Source: Methylacidiphilaceae bacterium | GTDB taxonomy: Bacteria; Verrucomicrobiota; Verrucomicrobiia; Methylacidiphilales; Methylacidiphilaceae | Assembly: GCA_028687155.1 (NCBI GenBank) | Contig: JAQUAR010000006.1 | Location: forward strand, 1-16,257 | Reading direction: 5' to 3' | DNA: 16,257 nt | Shown here: one piece after another, positions 14,231-16,257 of the stretch | Position numbering within the stretch: the stretch's first letter is position 1 | How the letters are laid out: the number at the start of each line of letters is the position of its first letter | Program-made: the position numbers and the translations under genes | Notes under the pieces: model-generated | What the model saw: only the letters and a program-made list of their open reading frames with translations | What the model was told of the DNA's origin: nothing | Database searches by the model: none

Positions 14231-15415
14231 ATGGCGAAAGAGAGTTTCGTACGTTCGAAGCCGCATGTGAATGTAGGCACCATCGGGCATGTGGATCATG
14301 GGAAAACCACGCTGACCGCGGCTATAACCTCTGTCCTTGCCAAGAAGGGTCTTGCGGAGAAGAAGGGTTACGATCAGATCGATAATGCGCCGGAAGAGAG
14401 GGAGCGCGGCATCACGATCAGCACGACCCACGTCGAGTATCAGTCCGATCACCGTCACTATGCGCACGTCGACTGTCCGGGACATGCTGACTACATCAAG
14501 AACATGATCACCGGCGCCGCTCAGATGGATGGAGCCATCCTTGTTGTGAGCGCCCCGGACGGTCCCATGCCGCAGACGCGGGAGCATATTCTTCTGGCTC
14601 GCCAAGTGGGGGTTCCCGCCGTTGTGGTTTTCCTGAACAAGGTCGACATGGTCGATGACCAGGAGTTGATCGATCTGGTCGAGCTCGAGGTGCGCGAGCT
14701 ACTGAGCAAATATGAGTTTCCGGGGGAGAAAATCCCGATCGTCCGGGGAAGCGCGCTCAAGGCCCTCGAAGGGGATCCTGAGCAGGAAAAAAACATCATG
14801 GCGTTGATCGCGGCAATGGACGAGTACATTCCCATCCCGGAACGTCCCAAGGACCTGCCCTTTCTTATGCCGGTCGAGGATGTCTTCAATATTGAAGGTC
14901 GGGGAACGGTGGTTACGGGCCGTGTGGAGCGAGGAGTGCTCAAGCGGATGGAAGAGGTGGAGATCGTGGGCATCCGTCCGACCGCCAAGACCGTAGTGAC
15001 GGATATTGAAATGTTCCGCAAACTCCTCGAATCCGCAGAGGCCGGAGACAACGTCGGGGTTCTGCTCCGTGGCACCAAGAAAGAGGATGTCGAGCGAGGG
15101 CAGGTCGTTGCAAAACCGGGAAGCATTACTCCGCATACGAAGTTCAAGGCTCAGGTCTACGTGCTCAGCAAGGAGGAAGGGGGGCGTCATACGCCTTTTT
15201 TCGCGGGATACCGGCCCCAATTTTATTTCCGAACGACCGACGTCACCGGGAATGTGAAGCTGAAGGAAGGGGTTGAGATGGTGATGCCCGGCGATAATGT
15301 CGAAGTGGAGGTTGAGTTGATCACGCCGATCGCGATGGAAAAAGCAATGCGGTTTGCCATTCGGGAAGGCGGCAAGACCGTTGGTGCTGGCAGGGTGGTA
15401 GAGATCCTGGCCTAG
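14231..15415 (+). CDS. tuf: Elongation factor Tu
   Basis: EF-Tu is the GTPase that brings aminoacyl-tRNA to the ribosome. The 394-aa length is exactly usual. GTP-binding motifs are intact: P-loop GHVDHGKT (19-26), switch [10 protein letters not shown] (56-64), DCPGH with catalytic His85 (81-85), NKVD (136-139) and SALK (174-177). Domains 2 and 3 follow, with [13 protein letters not shown] and, near the end, [19 protein letters not shown] at 14221-14225, five bases before the ATG, is the ribosome binding site. It is flanked by tRNA-Thr and tRNA-Trp and leads into secE-nusG. No terminator with a T-run follows it, so readthrough into tRNA-Trp is likely. Confidence 0.99.
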   Translation: MAKESFVRSKPHVNVGTIGHVDHGKTTLTAAITSVLAKKGLAEKKGYDQIDNAPEERERGITISTTHVEYQSDHRHYAHVDCPGHADYIKNMITGAAQMDGAILVVSAPDGPMPQTREHILLARQVGVPAVVVFLNKVDMVDDQELIDLVELEVRELLSKYEFPGEKIPIVRGSALKALEGDPEQEKNIMALIAAMDEYIPIPERPKDLPFLMPVEDVFNIEGRGTVVTGRVERGVLKRMEEVEIVGIRPTAKTVVTDIEMFRKLLESAEAGDNVGVLLRGTKKEDVERGQVVAKPGSITPHTKFKAQVYVLSKEEGGRHTPFFAGYRPQFYFRTTDVTGNVKLKEGVEMVMPGDNVEVEVELITPIAMEKAMRFAIREGGKTVGAGRVVEILA

Positions 15416-15423
15416 CGAAGAGG

Positions 15424-15452
15424 TTGAATCCGGTAACGAATCTGCTTAATTA
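15424..15452 (+). promoter_or_regulatory. Possible promoter of tRNA-Trp-secE-nusG
   Basis: TTGAAT (15424-15429), 17 bases, then TAATTA (15447-15452) lies between tuf and tRNA-Trp. The -35 matches four of six consensus bases and the -10 is weak and A/T-rich. A start near 15460 would leave a short leader before the tRNA. Readthrough from tuf is an equally good explanation for expression of these genes. Confidence 0.3.
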
Positions 15453-15471
15453 AAAAAAGAGTCCCGGTAAC

Positions 15472-15544
15472 AGGGCAGTAGCTCAATTGGTAGAGTAGCG
15501 GTCTCCAAAACCGTCGGTTGGGGGTTCGAGTCCCTCCTGCCCTG
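15472..15544 (+). tRNA. tRNA-Trp (anticodon CCA)
   Basis: The acceptor AGGGCAG (15472-15478) pairs perfectly with CTGCCCT (15537-15543), with discriminator G. The D stem is GCTC/GAGT, the anticodon stem GCGGT/ACCGT encloses CTCCAAA with anticodon CCA at 15505-15507, and the T stem GGGGG/CCCTC encloses TTCGAGT. No CCA end is encoded. The anticodon reads UGG only, not UGA, which matters for the two in-frame UGA codons in this window. The next gene, secE, begins five bases after the tRNA's last base. Confidence 0.96.
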
Positions 15545-15549
15545 CGGCT

Positions 15550-15855
15550 ATGCGAAGCATTTCATTATCAACTTGGATTGCGATCGCGCTCGGCATTGCC
15601 GCTGCGATTGCGCTCGGATGGGCCTGGGTGCGAAACCGAAAGCGGGTGGAGGCCTTCCTGGCTGAGGTTGTCGGCGAGCTGAAAAAATGTGCATGGCCGT
15701 GGGAGCCGCAAGAAAAAGGAGCGCGTCGATACCGGGAGCTCATCGATTCGACCGTGGTGGTCGCCATCTCCTCGGTGATGCTGGCCGCGGTAGTGACGTT
15801 GGCCGACTTTTTGCTCGTTCGGGTGGTCGGCTTCGTCACGAGGCTGCACTTATAG
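15550..15855 (+). CDS. secE: Preprotein translocase subunit SecE
   Basis: SecE clamps the SecY channel in the inner membrane. The family core is FLAEVVGELKKCAWPW at about 36-51, an amphipathic helix ending in the conserved K-K-x-x-W-P, then a hydrophobic membrane helix at about 70-92 (VVVAISSVMLAAVVTLADF). The 101-aa product has an extra hydrophobic segment at about 8-26, not present in the minimal single-span SecE, and a short insertion between W-P and the membrane helix. The ATG 15550 is only five bases past tRNA-Trp, with no room for a ribosome binding site. GTG codons at 15628 and 15646 are in frame and would give the minimal form. Position between tRNA-Trp and nusG strongly supports the identity. 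Confidence 0.9.
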   Translation: MRSISLSTWIAIALGIAAAIALGWAWVRNRKRVEAFLAEVVGELKKCAWPWEPQEKGARRYRELIDSTVVVAISSVMLAAVVTLADFLLVRVVGFVTRLHL

Positions 15856-15874
15856 ATGCCCTTGTGGAATATCA

Positions 15875-16257
15875 ATGAAACCGCTGGAAGAAGTGCGCGA
15901 AGCCGGATTGACCGAGGAGCGGGCCACGCCTGAAGAAGAGGGTCAATGGTACGTTCTGCACGTGCTGTCGGCTCACGAAGGACGGGTCAAGAAAAGTATC
16001 GAATGACACATTCAAACCGAGGAGATGGGAGATCTGATCGGACAAGTAGTGATCCCGGTGGAGCGCGTTTCGGAGATCCGGAGGGGAAAGCGTGTCCAAC
16101 TCGACCGGAAAATCTACCCCGGGTACGTTTTCGTTCGGATGCAGCTTCGCGACGCGCAAGACAAGCTCGTCGAGCGGAGTTGGTACTTCATTAGGGAGAC
16201 TCCCGGCGTCATCGGATTTGCGGGTGGGGAAAATCCCCTGCCGATGCCTTCTGAGCA
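15875..16257 (+). pseudogene. nusG: Transcription antitermination factor NusG, N-terminal part, interrupted by an in-frame UGA and cut by the window edge
   Basis: NusG binds RNA polymerase and couples it to ribosomes or Rho. From the ATG 15875, residues 24-43 read GQWYVLHVLSAHEGRVKKSI plus E, the start of the NGN domain. Codon 44 is TGA (16004-16006). The same frame continues with HIQTEEMGDLIGQVVIPVER, then a RRGKR basic stretch, KIYPGYVFVRMQ and RETPGVIGFAGG, all typical of NusG, to the window end. The C-terminal KOW domain lies outside. Aligned by memory with other NusG proteins, codon 44 falls where Lys or Arg is common, so CGA-to-TGA is a simple origin. NusG is essential or nearly so in most bacteria, which makes a genuine null improbable. 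The first 23 residues are an acidic extension. The gene begins 19 bases after secE. Confidence 0.88.
16004..16006 (+). other. In-frame UGA codon in nusG
   Basis: TGA at codon 44 is followed by CAC and by over 80 further codons of clear NusG sequence in the same frame. The next in-frame ATG, at 16025, has GAGGAG directly against it with no spacing, so efficient re-initiation there is unlikely. Confidence 0.9.

Noticed and set aside
15416..15471. A terminator between tuf and tRNA-Trp, suggested by the A/T-rich stretch at about 15446-15459
   Set aside because: No GC-rich stem precedes it and on the coding strand it is an A-run rather than a T-run; continued transcription or a promoter fits better.

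Overview
The window is GC-rich bacterial chromosome, densely coding, with housekeeping genes on both strands and no phage, insertion sequence, CRISPR array or resistance cassette. The gene content points to a Gram-negative envelope: a type I MurB, an MlaE-F-D lipid transporter, a heptose adenylyltransferase and an exo-muramidase. The order tRNA-Thr, tuf, tRNA-Trp, secE, nusG is widespread and is also seen in the PVC (Planctomycetes-Verrucomicrobia-Chlamydiae) group. My best guess is a GC-rich member of Verrucomicrobiota, perhaps related to the acidophilic methanotrophs. That is an inference from gene style and was not tested by any search.

Layout. Bases 1-2000 hold the probable tail of an upstream gene, a small FmdB-like protein (+), and, on the minus strand, murB followed by an OsmC-family gene. 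Bases 2180-5306 (+) hold mlaE, mlaF and mlaD, which overlap or nearly abut, followed closely by ispD. A very short rpmG (L33) lies on the minus strand at 5350-5517, too small for many gene callers. It has a good promoter that leaves essentially no 5' leader. A CHAD-domain gene starts divergently 31 bases away. A secreted NamZ-like exo-muramidase follows on the minus strand, then a GT35 alpha-glucan phosphorylase (+) interrupted by one in-frame UGA. Bases 9960-13983 (+) are fumC, rfaE2, purN and xseA; the last three overlap one another. Bases 14014-16257 (+) are the translation and transcription block: tRNA-Thr(GGU), tuf, tRNA-Trp(CCA), secE and the start of nusG, which runs off the window.

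How the genes relate. Envelope work is the main theme: MurB makes UDP-MurNAc, NamZ trims MurNAc from peptidoglycan, MlaEFD moves phospholipid, IspD feeds isoprenoid (and so undecaprenyl) synthesis, and RfaE2 activates heptose for LPS. The rest is central metabolism (fumarase, glucan phosphorylase, PurN), DNA repair (XseA), polyphosphate-related function (CHAD) and the gene-expression core.

The most striking observation is two in-frame UGA codons in otherwise intact, conserved reading frames: glucan phosphorylase codon 500 and nusG codon 44. NusG is normally essential or nearly so. UGA is the ordinary terminator of at least seven genes here and the only tRNA-Trp seen has anticodon CCA, so wholesale reassignment of UGA is unlikely. 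Sequencing or consensus error, recent mutation, or local readthrough are the remaining explanations, with error the most likely.
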